64,000 nucleotides of DNA from assembly GCA_018716105.1 (NCBI GenBank), contig DVKH01000042.1:62001-126000 (forward strand), written 5' to 3'. The DNA comes from Candidatus Fimivivens faecavium. GTDB taxonomy: Bacteria; Bacillota; Clostridia; Oscillospirales; Ruminococcaceae. The notes below the pieces were generated by a model that ran no database searches, was not told the DNA's origin, and was given only the letters and a program-made list of their open reading frames with translations. A program made the position numbers and the translations under genes. This document shows positions 51,174-59,403 of the stretch, in pieces. Position 1 is the stretch's first letter, and every line of letters begins with the position of its first letter.

Positions 51174-52386
51174 GCAGGAACTGCTAAATGCACTTGCGGA
51201 ACAGCGTAAGCAGACTGAACTTCTTCAGCAAGTGATTGAAAATCAAAATCAGCTCATAAGAGACCTGAGCCAGACTATTGATGCACGGATTTGGAAGACC
51301 GAGGAAGCAATTACCGAGCGCATCAAGGCTCTCGGTAAAACTACGGATGAACGCATTTGGAAGAATGAAGAGAATACTGCAAGGCTCGTTGGCGACCTGA
51401 GCCAGACTGTCGACGCGAGGATCTGGAAGGCAGAAGAAGCAACTGCCGAGCGCATCAAGGCTCTCGGTAAAACCACGGATGAACGCATTTGGAAGAGTGA
51501 AGAGAATACTGCAAGGCTCGTCGGCGACCTGAGCCAGACTATTGATGCGCGGATTTGGAAGGCTGAGGAACGGATCCTGCCGCGTTTCGATTTAACGTTT
51601 GTGGATGAAATTCACCGCCATATTGACTTTACCTATCGGGACATAATGGTGGTTTTAGAAAAAGTAGGGAAGTTTTTACCGGAAAATCCCGTCCGGCTTG
51701 TAACCGATACACCGATTGCTTATGAAAGTTTGGATCATCTTTATCCTCACGGAACTATACGGGATAATACGAGGTATCCGCGCTTTGTGGAAAAATGCGA
51801 GGAATTATTGGGGAAAGATGGACCGTTGGCTTTTTTGGACTTGGGGTGTTCCGGCGGAGGCATGGTGCTGGAAGCCGCATTACGCGGCCATATCTCTATA
51901 GGGTTGGAGGGCAGCGATTGTTCCTTAAAGGAACAACGAGCTGAGTGGCGCCTTCTGGGCGACAGACTCCAAACATGCGACATCACAAAACCGTTCCGTC
52001 TTGAAATGAAAAACGGATCGCTGCAATTATTCCATATAATTACCGCCTGGGAAGTATTGGAGCATATTGCGAAAGAAGATTTGCCGACACTGTTTCTGAA
52101 TATTAAAAATCATCTTGCGGATAATGGTTATTTTATCGCTTCCATTGCAAACTGGAATGATATTGATCCAGTCAGCGGGGTAAACTGGCATGTAACTGTA
52201 TACCCCTACCAGTGGTGGAAAGAGCAGTTTGAGCAAGCTGGGTTTGTCGTTTGTTCAGAACTACTACAGCCCATTGACCTTGCCCGGGGAGGATATAACC
52301 CTCCACATTGTTATGAGACTCCTAGTTCGGTAATAGATACAGAAAAGACGTTCCACATTGTCGTACAGAAAAAATCGAACAAATAA
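51145..52386 (+). CDS. Class I SAM-dependent methyltransferase on a repetitive coiled coil
   Basis: The 413-residue protein has an N-terminal helical part of 22-residue repeats alternating two types (RIWKTEEAITERIKALGKTT and RIWKNEENTARLVGDLSQTV), about residues 38-145, likely a coiled coil or helical rod. The methyltransferase domain follows, with SAM motif AFLDLGCSGGGMVLEAAL, ITAWEVLEHIAKEDL and NGYFIASIANWND. The protein could methylate the chain end and, through the rod, set chain length, as in WbdD-type terminators of ABC-exported O antigens; this is inference. The ATG at 51145 lies inside the previous gene. Confidence 0.85.
   Translation: MKLFHRGPSKQELLNALAEQRKQTELLQQVIENQNQLIRDLSQTIDARIWKTEEAITERIKALGKTTDERIWKNEENTARLVGDLSQTVDARIWKAEEATAERIKALGKTTDERIWKSEENTARLVGDLSQTIDARIWKAEERILPRFDLTFVDEIHRHIDFTYRDIMVVLEKVGKFLPENPVRLVTDTPIAYESLDHLYPHGTIRDNTRYPRFVEKCEELLGKDGPLAFLDLGCSGGGMVLEAALRGHISIGLEGSDCSLKEQRAEWRLLGDRLQTCDITKPFRLEMKNGSLQLFHIITAWEVLEHIAKEDLPTLFLNIKNHLADNGYFIASIANWNDIDPVSGVNWHVTVYPYQWWKEQFEQAGFVVCSELLQPIDLARGGYNPPHCYETPSSVIDTEKTFHIVVQKKSNK
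51262..51570 (+). repeat. 132-bp in-frame tandem repeat coding for the coiled coil
   Basis: GACCTGAGCCAGACT recurs at 51262, 51394 and 51526, an exact 132-base period (44 codons, two 22-residue subunits). Copies are nearly identical at the DNA level with mostly silent or conservative changes, so the expansion is recent. Copy number may vary between strains. Confidence 0.9.
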
Positions 52387-52442
52387 AAATGGTTCCTACG
52401 CATATATACTAGTAATTAGGAATCAAAATTGGAGATCGACCT

Positions 52443-53855
52443 ATGCTAATAGAACATTATCTCATAGGCATCGTGATCGCAGTGCTTTTTGCGGGAACAG
52501 CGATGTTTTTTTTGAGAAAAAAGTTTTCCATGAAAATAAGGCTGTCCCTGGTTCTGGTGATTTTAATTCTCGGGGCGGCTGTATGGGATTTTTCAAAAAT
52601 GACCCTTCCCCAAACAGAGCAGTTTACTCTTACCGCTTTGGGGCAAAAAAACGAAGCGGCATGGGATTCACAGGTGTTTGTGCTGGATATAACTGAAAAA
52701 AACGGAAGTAGCAGTCGTTTTTCGTGGGCTGTTGAAGGAAATTGGATTGACCTATATCATGAGCGATATGGCTGGGTTAACGCCTCCCATGAAGCCTGGA
52801 CGCCCGATCTGACTAACCGTGTGGTATTACAAATTCCCACAGGCTCGGATCGAAAAGTACGTTTTTTTGCAGCGCCGTACTGTGGAAAGGTGTTGGTGGA
52901 GCACAACGGCACTTCATTTATTGTTGATACTTATAGCAGTCTGGAGGGGACAACCGTCGATGTGGTTCTGTCGGATAGTGTTTTCCAATTAAAAGATATT
53001 GCAAGACAGACCACATGCTATTTGGTTTTGTATATCGCACTTTTGCTATGTCTTTCAATCGCGTATCTTTTGATAAAGCGGTTTATTGTTAATAGCAGAA
53101 TTCAAAAGTATCACTTTCTATTTCAGCAGCTGGTGCATCGCGATTTTACGAAAAAATATAAGAGAACCGTATTGGGCATCGCTTGGAGCATGCTATCTCC
53201 ATTGCTGTCACTTTTGGTTATGCGTATTGTTTTTACGTCCTTATTAGGGTCAGAAATCGAACACTACACCATTTACCTCTTTTCGGGGCAGCTAGTGTTT
53301 ACTTTTTTCAGCGACTCTACCAATGAGGGAATGGCCTCACTGTTGAACAATGCAGATATTTTTACAAAGGTGAATGTGCCGAAATATTTGTTCTTATTTT
53401 CTAAAAATATATCTTCATTTATTAACTTTGGAATTACGCTGGCGATCTATTTCCTTTTTGTACTAGCGGACGGACTTCCAATTACATGGAAATTTCTCCT
53501 GTTAATTTATCCAATCACATGTCTGGTGATATTTAACTTGGGCATGGGTTTGATTCTTTCCGCAATATTCGTGTTCTTTCGGGATATCCAGTATTTGTAC
53601 AGCATCTTTACCATGCTGCTTATGTATATGTCCGCGATCTTCTACAGTATCGACTCCTTTCCGGAGTTTGGGCGTTATTTGTTTCTGCTTAATCCGGTCT
53701 ATCTCTATATCCGGTACTTCAGAAAGATCGTGATTGAAGGCACGATTCCGTCAGTCGAATTCCATGTGTTGGCCGCCGCCTATGCGCTATTGGCTTTTGG
53801 AATTGGCTGTTTGATCTACAAAAAGAAAAATCACAGTTTTCTTTATTATGTGTGA
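52443..53855 (+). CDS. ABC-2 polysaccharide export permease (Wzm-type) with an added extracytoplasmic domain
   Basis: The 470-residue protein ends in a Wzm-like permease (from about residue 225: HFLFQQLVHRDFTKKYKRTV, VLGIAWSMLSPLLSLLVMRI, then six membrane helices, NPVYLYIRYFRKIVIEGTIP). Wzm is normally ~260 residues. Here the first ~205 residues add one or two membrane helices, an outside beta-rich domain (for example VVLQIPTGSDRKVRFFAAPY and VLVEHNGTSFIVDTY) and another helix. That domain resembles the ones in the genes at 54665 and 56357. Paired with the ATPase 10 bases downstream, it exports the glycan. Confidence 0.9.
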   Translation: MLIEHYLIGIVIAVLFAGTAMFFLRKKFSMKIRLSLVLVILILGAAVWDFSKMTLPQTEQFTLTALGQKNEAAWDSQVFVLDITEKNGSSSRFSWAVEGNWIDLYHERYGWVNASHEAWTPDLTNRVVLQIPTGSDRKVRFFAAPYCGKVLVEHNGTSFIVDTYSSLEGTTVDVVLSDSVFQLKDIARQTTCYLVLYIALLLCLSIAYLLIKRFIVNSRIQKYHFLFQQLVHRDFTKKYKRTVLGIAWSMLSPLLSLLVMRIVFTSLLGSEIEHYTIYLFSGQLVFTFFSDSTNEGMASLLNNADIFTKVNVPKYLFLFSKNISSFINFGITLAIYFLFVLADGLPITWKFLLLIYPITCLVIFNLGMGLILSAIFVFFRDIQYLYSIFTMLLMYMSAIFYSIDSFPEFGRYLFLLNPVYLYIRYFRKIVIEGTIPSVEFHVLAAAYALLAFGIGCLIYKKKNHSFLYYV

Positions 53856-53864
53856 GGTAATGGA

Positions 53865-54620
53865 ATGGGAGTCGCGTTAAAGGCGGAAAATGTAGCGATC
53901 CGATATATCACCGGTGATTTTAAGGATATCGGCATTAAGGAATATGTGGTCAGAAAATTAACCCATAACTACCATGTCCAAGATTTCATGGCAGTAGACG
54001 GCGTGTCGTTTGAGCTGGAAAGCGGTGATATGCTGGGTATCATCGGCGGCAATGGCGCTGGAAAGTCCACCCTGCTTAAGGCTGTGGCAGGAATTATGGA
54101 ACCTACTCGGGGAAAGATCACCGCCAATGGAGAAATTGCTGCGTTGCTTGAGCTTGGAAGTGGGTTTGACGGGGATTTAACCGTTCGGGAAAACGCCTAT
54201 CTTCGCGGTGCCATGCTGGGCTATACAAAAGCATTCATGGATCAGACTTATAATCAAATTATCGAATTTGCAGAACTGCAGGGGTTTGAAGATCGACCCT
54301 TTAAGCAGCTGTCATCGGGTATGAAATCCCGGTTGGCTTTTTCGATCGCTTCGCTGGTAAAACCCGATATCCTGATTTTAGATGAAGTCTTGTCGGTGGG
54401 AGACGGCGCTTTCCAGGAAAAAAGCGCAAAAAAGATGAGGGAGATTATTTCACAAGGTGCGACCACGATTTTGGTTTCACACTCCCTGACGCAAATCCGA
54501 GAGCTTTGCAATAAGGTGCTTTGGCTGGATCATGGGCGACAGGTTACGTTTGGGGATTCGAAGGCAATTTGTGATCGTTATGAAAAATTCCTTCAAGGTG
54601 ATTGTCCCGCCCAAATGTAG
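53865..54620 (+). CDS. Polysaccharide export ATPase (Wzt-type ABC protein)
   Basis: The ATPase that drives the permease at 52443. The 251-residue protein has Walker A IIGGNGAGKSTLLKAVAG, signature LSSGMKSRLAFSIAS and Walker B DILILDEVLSVGDG, plus the VVRKLTHNYHVQDFMAVDGV lead-in typical of Wzt/TagH. It ends soon after the ATPase fold, so the C-terminal carbohydrate-binding domain of many O-antigen Wzt proteins is absent. Confidence 0.94.
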   Translation: MGVALKAENVAIRYITGDFKDIGIKEYVVRKLTHNYHVQDFMAVDGVSFELESGDMLGIIGGNGAGKSTLLKAVAGIMEPTRGKITANGEIAALLELGSGFDGDLTVRENAYLRGAMLGYTKAFMDQTYNQIIEFAELQGFEDRPFKQLSSGMKSRLAFSIASLVKPDILILDEVLSVGDGAFQEKSAKKMREIISQGATTILVSHSLTQIRELCNKVLWLDHGRQVTFGDSKAICDRYEKFLQGDCPAQM

Positions 54621-54664
54621 GCACATATAGATCAACACCGCGCACAATAAGAGGAGATAAATAG

Positions 54665-56242
54665 ATGTACCTAATTGAATCAAAGCCAAGACTTCGGAAA
54701 TTGGCGTCTGCTATAGTTTTAGGACTATTTTCGGCTTTTTTGACCTTTACAGCGGTAAATCAAATCCTGAAAAACATGCAAGAGAACATTACAATATACG
54801 CAGACGAAATCAAGGGCGGCGTGACCTACCGTGGGGCATTTGTTGGCGAATCATGGTATAGTCCTTCCAATACAGTTGTCGAAAGCGACGGCTGGATATT
54901 TGATAAGGAGGAAGACACCTATACCGCCACCAATCAGTCATCTCCGCTTACTGTCAGGCTGCCGGCACAGCCCGAACGGCTGTTGACGTTCGATGCCAAT
55001 CCGGATCAGGGTAAAGCCAGAGTTATCGTGCATGGCGAAACCGTAACATACGAGCTTTCCTGTGAAGAGACAAAACCATGGGGGCGGACCTATACATTGC
55101 CAGATCCCCAAAATCAAAATACAAAGATCGCATGGGGGATCCCCTTTGCTGTTGGAATTGCGGCAGCAGTCCTTGTAGTGTTGTTGTGTACACAAAAGAA
55201 AGACACATGCCCCCCCCCGCAGACAGTTGGCAGGGAAATTTGGGCAGATCTATTTCGAGCTTTCTGTTGTTTTACCCTTATTCTGAATCATTGTACCAGT
55301 AATACGATCAGCAGATTTGCTTATGATGGACAGCTTGATACGATTATTTTGAATTCATTTACCGCTTTACCGTCCTCGTGCTTTTTTATGGTATCCGGAG
55401 CTTATCTTCTGCGTAAAGAACAGAGTGTTCGAAAGATGTTGACCCGCAGTTTGCCGAAAATTTATGTTCCACTTTTATGTTGGAGTGCTGTTTATATTCT
55501 TCTTAGTGGTAAACTCGAAGCGTCAAAATTTATGGAAATGTTCTACCAGCCACAAAAAGAGCATTTGTGGTTTATATATTCTTTGGCGGCAATTTATTTG
55601 CTTCTGCCGCTGCTTTCAAAAATGTTTTTATCTCTCTCTGACAATATGATGTTTTATTTGTTATTACTCCTTTTATTCATTCCAGGGCTTTGGTATGATA
55701 TCAATGTCTTATTCGAACTAAACCTTCCGTCTTTACATTTTGCTATGTTCTGGCCGGATCTGGGGCTGTTCTTCTTTGGAGCAATTCTTTGGAAATTACA
55801 TGATAAGGTGCAGAAAAAACATCCGGCATTCTATTTGTGTTGTTGGATGGCTGGGCTTGGCCTAACGGTTCTCATGACATCGTATCTTGCCTTTAAAAAT
55901 GGTTCTGCTGATAAATATTTTTTCCATATGGGAAGTACAGGCCGTATCATTATGTCAGCATCAGTATTTTGCCTGGCGCTTTCGCTGGAAAGTTGGCTTG
56001 TTCGGCTTCCGGATAAAATGAAATTGTTGATACTTAAATTGGGTGCCTTATCTTCAGGCGTTTATTTTATTCACGAAATTTTCCTAACATATTTAAACAA
56101 TGGAATTTATCCAGCTCTGCCTCTTTATGTCAATACCGGAACTTTAATCCAAATGTTTATCAGTGTAATTATATATTACATTTTATCTAATTTGGTTTGC
56201 TGGAGTGGAAAACAAACCCCATTTTTGAAAAAATTATTTTAG
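54665..56242 (+). CDS. Membrane acyltransferase (acyltransferase 3 family) with an N-terminal extracytoplasmic domain
   Basis: The 525-residue protein has a first helix (KLASAIVLGLFSAFLTFTAV), an outside domain about residues 38-155 (VTYRGAFVGESWYSPSN, SSPLTVRLPAQPERLLTF, GKARVIVHGETVTYELS), a second helix (IAWGIPFAVGIAAAVLVVLL), then the ten-helix acyltransferase_3 domain from about 190. The latter shows the RAFCCFTLILNHCTSN histidine region and the late LSSGVYFIHEIFLTYLNN block. It probably O-acetylates the glycan. The extra domain matches that of the gene at 56357. Confidence 0.88.
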   Translation: MYLIESKPRLRKLASAIVLGLFSAFLTFTAVNQILKNMQENITIYADEIKGGVTYRGAFVGESWYSPSNTVVESDGWIFDKEEDTYTATNQSSPLTVRLPAQPERLLTFDANPDQGKARVIVHGETVTYELSCEETKPWGRTYTLPDPQNQNTKIAWGIPFAVGIAAAVLVVLLCTQKKDTCPPPQTVGREIWADLFRAFCCFTLILNHCTSNTISRFAYDGQLDTIILNSFTALPSSCFFMVSGAYLLRKEQSVRKMLTRSLPKIYVPLLCWSAVYILLSGKLEASKFMEMFYQPQKEHLWFIYSLAAIYLLLPLLSKMFLSLSDNMMFYLLLLLLFIPGLWYDINVLFELNLPSLHFAMFWPDLGLFFFGAILWKLHDKVQKKHPAFYLCCWMAGLGLTVLMTSYLAFKNGSADKYFFHMGSTGRIIMSASVFCLALSLESWLVRLPDKMKLLILKLGALSSGVYFIHEIFLTYLNNGIYPALPLYVNTGTLIQMFISVIIYYILSNLVCWSGKQTPFLKKLF

Positions 56243-56356
56243 TATAAATTAATAAGTTTACCCAATTATCTTTAATTAAGTTATGAAGGTGCATAATAAG
56301 TTATAATGATAGAAATAACATTTAATTTATAATAAAAGGCGATTTAAGGTGATTTA

Positions 56357-58378
56357 ATGCATTTATTTAAAAGAATTCTTGGGATTATAAAACGAACAAA
56401 TCCAATTGCCTGTATTGCGTTGCTTGCATGCGCAATTGCTTTTGCAAATACAGTTATTGGAACGAATAATATTGTATATAAAACTGTGACAATTACCATG
56501 GAAGAACCGTCTGACGGTGCTCAAACGAATGTTACATTTCGTGGTATTATGGCAGATGGCAAATGGTACAAATCGTTCTTACTTTATCATTCGGGAAATT
56601 GGACGTATAATCAACAAGAGGAAACATTCAGTGCCAATGATCAGACTCCGTTAGTGCTACATGTTCCGCTTTTGTCAAATTTAAATTTCATTTTTAATGC
56701 TGGCCCTCAACAAGGATCTGTGATGCTGCAGGTTGGGGAAAATACAAAAACAGTGAATTTATATTCTACCGAAGATACTGCACATGGACGTGCTATTCCT
56801 TTTGAAGAAGCTGATACATCAGAGAGTCAAAAACGAGCATGTACATTCGCTATAGGGGCTATATTCTTTCTCATCGGATTTGCTTTGTTGGTATGTTATT
56901 CTAGCTATCATAGTAAAATCAACTGGAAAAGGGTCGAAAAAATTTATCTATTTGCTTTAGTACCAGCCAGTTTTCTGTTTTTAATTACATTTTCGCTGTC
57001 TAGCAACCCTTTCATTACGGATTTTTGGGGTTACGATGGGGCCGTGTTTTCATTAATAGGCAAGGGATGGGCCAATGGTTATCTTCCTTACCGAGATTTA
57101 TTTGAACACAAAGGACCATTAACATTTCTCATTTTTTTAACCGGAAATTTAATCAGCGAAACATGGGGATTATTTCTTGTACAATGTCTCTTTTTATCGA
57201 TATCCCTTTTGGGGGGCTATTTAATCGGTAAAACGCTCGGAGGTATATCTAAAGGGATAGTTTCATCTATTATTATGTTGTTCTTTTTTTCAATGATAAT
57301 TGATGAAGGCGCTTTAGTTGAAGAATTTAATCTTCCATTTCTAATGATTAGCACCTATTTGATTGTTCGTTATTTCAATCAGCTCAATGTTGATGTAAAA
57401 CACCCGCCTCGATTTGCTTTTGTTCATGGAATCACGGTGGCCTCTGCGTTGTGTCTTCGCTTGACAAACTGTATCGCTGTTTGTTTTTTTATATTATCAA
57501 TTGTTCTTTTTCTATTAATAAAACGAGAGTTTAATAATATTATTCAAAATGCAGTCGCATTTAGTCTTGGATTTTGTGCGTTTATATTGCCATTTATTTT
57601 ATATTTTGCAGCACATGGAGCTTTATATGACTTAATATATGGAACACTATTATTTAATTTTCAATACGCATCGGATGTTGTTCAACATTCCCAAGAAGAT
57701 TGGGAAAAAATCATTATTTATCTCTTTCCAGTAATTTTATCTGCATTATTATCTTATAAGAAACATCCTCTTATAAAAGGCAGTATGATTCTTACAACTA
57801 TAGGTATGTTAATCTGGTTTGGCAGAATTTCATTGTTTCCTCATTATTATGTTGTCATTTTACCTTTTGTGCCAATAGCAGTTTCGTTTTTAACAGAAAT
57901 GCCGGATTTGAAAGAATCGGTTTCATATTTATATAAAATATCATATTCTGCTTTGGTTTTAATGATAACGATTAATGTTGTTTCTCAAATTAATAATTCG
58001 GCGCTCTCAAAAAGACAGGTGATAGCAGAGCTACAGAAAATCGGTTACGATAATGCATATACTATGGCTGTAAAAAAGCAGGGATCTTTAATCCCGTCAA
58101 GTGAAAAAGATTCGGTCATTGCTTTTAACGCGAAAGCAGATTGGTATCTTTTGAATAATATTATACCATGTTACAGGCATTTTAATTTTCAATATATACG
58201 AAATGGCGTTTATGATCATATTACTCAAGAAGATTCAAATTTTTATAATTCGCTTTCCGCTAAATGGATTGTGGTCAATACAAAAAGGGATTGGAGCTTT
58301 TTAAAACCAATTTTAGATGAGTCATATCATATTATGAATGAAAGTTACGATTTGGCTTTATATCAAAGAAATTTTTGA
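56357..58378 (+). CDS. GT-C family membrane glycosyltransferase (GT39/PMT-like) with an N-terminal extracytoplasmic domain
   Basis: A 673-residue multi-spanning protein. After a first helix it has an outside domain (about 45-150: VTFRGIMADGKWYKSF, TPLVLHVPLLSNLNFIF, VMLQVGENTKTVNLYS), then a second helix and a GT-C core with DFWGYDGAVFSLIGKGWANG and YLPYRDLFEHKGPLTFLIFL, the dolichyl-phosphate-mannose transferase-like loop, and about ten more helices. Such enzymes use polyprenyl-phosphate sugars outside the cell. The gene is much more AT-rich than its neighbours and is set off by 114 bases of AT-rich spacer (56243-56356, no gene), suggesting separate acquisition. Confidence 0.85.
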   Translation: MHLFKRILGIIKRTNPIACIALLACAIAFANTVIGTNNIVYKTVTITMEEPSDGAQTNVTFRGIMADGKWYKSFLLYHSGNWTYNQQEETFSANDQTPLVLHVPLLSNLNFIFNAGPQQGSVMLQVGENTKTVNLYSTEDTAHGRAIPFEEADTSESQKRACTFAIGAIFFLIGFALLVCYSSYHSKINWKRVEKIYLFALVPASFLFLITFSLSSNPFITDFWGYDGAVFSLIGKGWANGYLPYRDLFEHKGPLTFLIFLTGNLISETWGLFLVQCLFLSISLLGGYLIGKTLGGISKGIVSSIIMLFFFSMIIDEGALVEEFNLPFLMISTYLIVRYFNQLNVDVKHPPRFAFVHGITVASALCLRLTNCIAVCFFILSIVLFLLIKREFNNIIQNAVAFSLGFCAFILPFILYFAAHGALYDLIYGTLLFNFQYASDVVQHSQEDWEKIIIYLFPVILSALLSYKKHPLIKGSMILTTIGMLIWFGRISLFPHYYVVILPFVPIAVSFLTEMPDLKESVSYLYKISYSALVLMITINVVSQINNSALSKRQVIAELQKIGYDNAYTMAVKKQGSLIPSSEKDSVIAFNAKADWYLLNNIIPCYRHFNFQYIRNGVYDHITQEDSNFYNSLSAKWIVVNTKRDWSFLKPILDESYHIMNESYDLALYQRNF

Positions 58379-58446
58379 TGGTAATGATAAATTAAATTGT
58401 TGGTTTCAACGATTGATTTAAAATGAAAGTAATTGAAGGTAATCAG

Positions 58447-59403
58447 ATGAAAACAATCAGTGTTACGATTCCCTGCTGGGCGGAGGAAAAAAGCGTTCGG
58501 CAGATGTACGAGCGGCTGACAAAAGTATTTCGGGAACAGCTGCCGCGATACAATTACGAAATCATCTTTGTCGACGATTGTTCTCCGGACAATACTCAGG
58601 GGGAGATCAGAAAGCTCTGCGAAGAGGATAAGCATGTAAAAGGCGTGTTCAACGCCCGAAATTTTGGGTTCAGCCGAAATGTGTTTGCTTCACTTCTTTA
58701 TGGTTCAGGAGACGCCACATTTATGCTGTTCGGCGACTTGCAGGATCCCCCGGAACTGTTGCCGGAAATGGTCAAGCGTTGGGAATCCGGCTGCAAGGTG
58801 GTGATTGGCCAGCGTACGAAAGGCAATGAATCGAAGATCATGTACGCAATGCGAAGTCTATATTATAAGCTCATAAAGCTGTTGGGCGGCACAGATCAAA
58901 TTCAGCATTTTAACGGTTTCGGTCTTTATGATAAGATGTTTATCGATGTATTACGTCAATTGGATGATCCTGCTCCCTACCTAAAAGGTATTGTTTCTGA
59001 GCTGGCCATTGGGCAGAGCATAGTTCCTTATGAACAGGCGGCTAGCCTTCGCGGAAAGTCAGGCTCTAATTTTCTGAAAAATTATGATTTAGCAATGCTG
59101 GGAATCACTTCGTATACGAAGATCTTGATGCGTATCGCAACGTTTCTAGGTGCAGGACTGGGTATTCTCAGCTTCTTATTCGCTTTGTTTATCTTGGCCA
59201 GTAAGCTTTTGAATTGGTATTCCTATCCCTATGGTACTGCTACTATTATAATCGGCGTCTTTTTTATTGGCGCTGTACAGCTGTTTTTTATGGGAATTTT
59301 GGGTGAGTATGTGCTCAGTATTAACACACGTTCCATGCGGCGGCCTTTGGTGGTGGTCGGTGAAAGGCTGAACTTCGATGAAGACAGATCAAAAAATGAA
59401 TAA
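58447..59403 (+). CDS. Polyprenyl-phosphate glycosyltransferase (GtrB/DPM1-like GT2)
   Basis: This enzyme puts a sugar on undecaprenyl phosphate on the inner face of the membrane. The 318-residue protein has KTISVTIPCWAEEKSVRQMY, IIFVDDCSPDNTQGEIRKL, ATFMLFGDLQDPPELLPEMV, and two C-terminal helices (ATFLGAGLGILSFLFALFIL and ATIIIGVFFIGAVQLFFMG), the GtrB layout. The ATG at 58447 has GAAGG upstream; an ATG eight codons earlier is less likely. It works most naturally with the GT-C enzyme upstream and the GtrA-like protein at 63833. Its end overlaps the next gene by 26 bases. Confidence 0.92.
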   Translation: MKTISVTIPCWAEEKSVRQMYERLTKVFREQLPRYNYEIIFVDDCSPDNTQGEIRKLCEEDKHVKGVFNARNFGFSRNVFASLLYGSGDATFMLFGDLQDPPELLPEMVKRWESGCKVVIGQRTKGNESKIMYAMRSLYYKLIKLLGGTDQIQHFNGFGLYDKMFIDVLRQLDDPAPYLKGIVSELAIGQSIVPYEQAASLRGKSGSNFLKNYDLAMLGITSYTKILMRIATFLGAGLGILSFLFALFILASKLLNWYSYPYGTATIIIGVFFIGAVQLFFMGILGEYVLSINTRSMRRPLVVVGERLNFDEDRSKNE

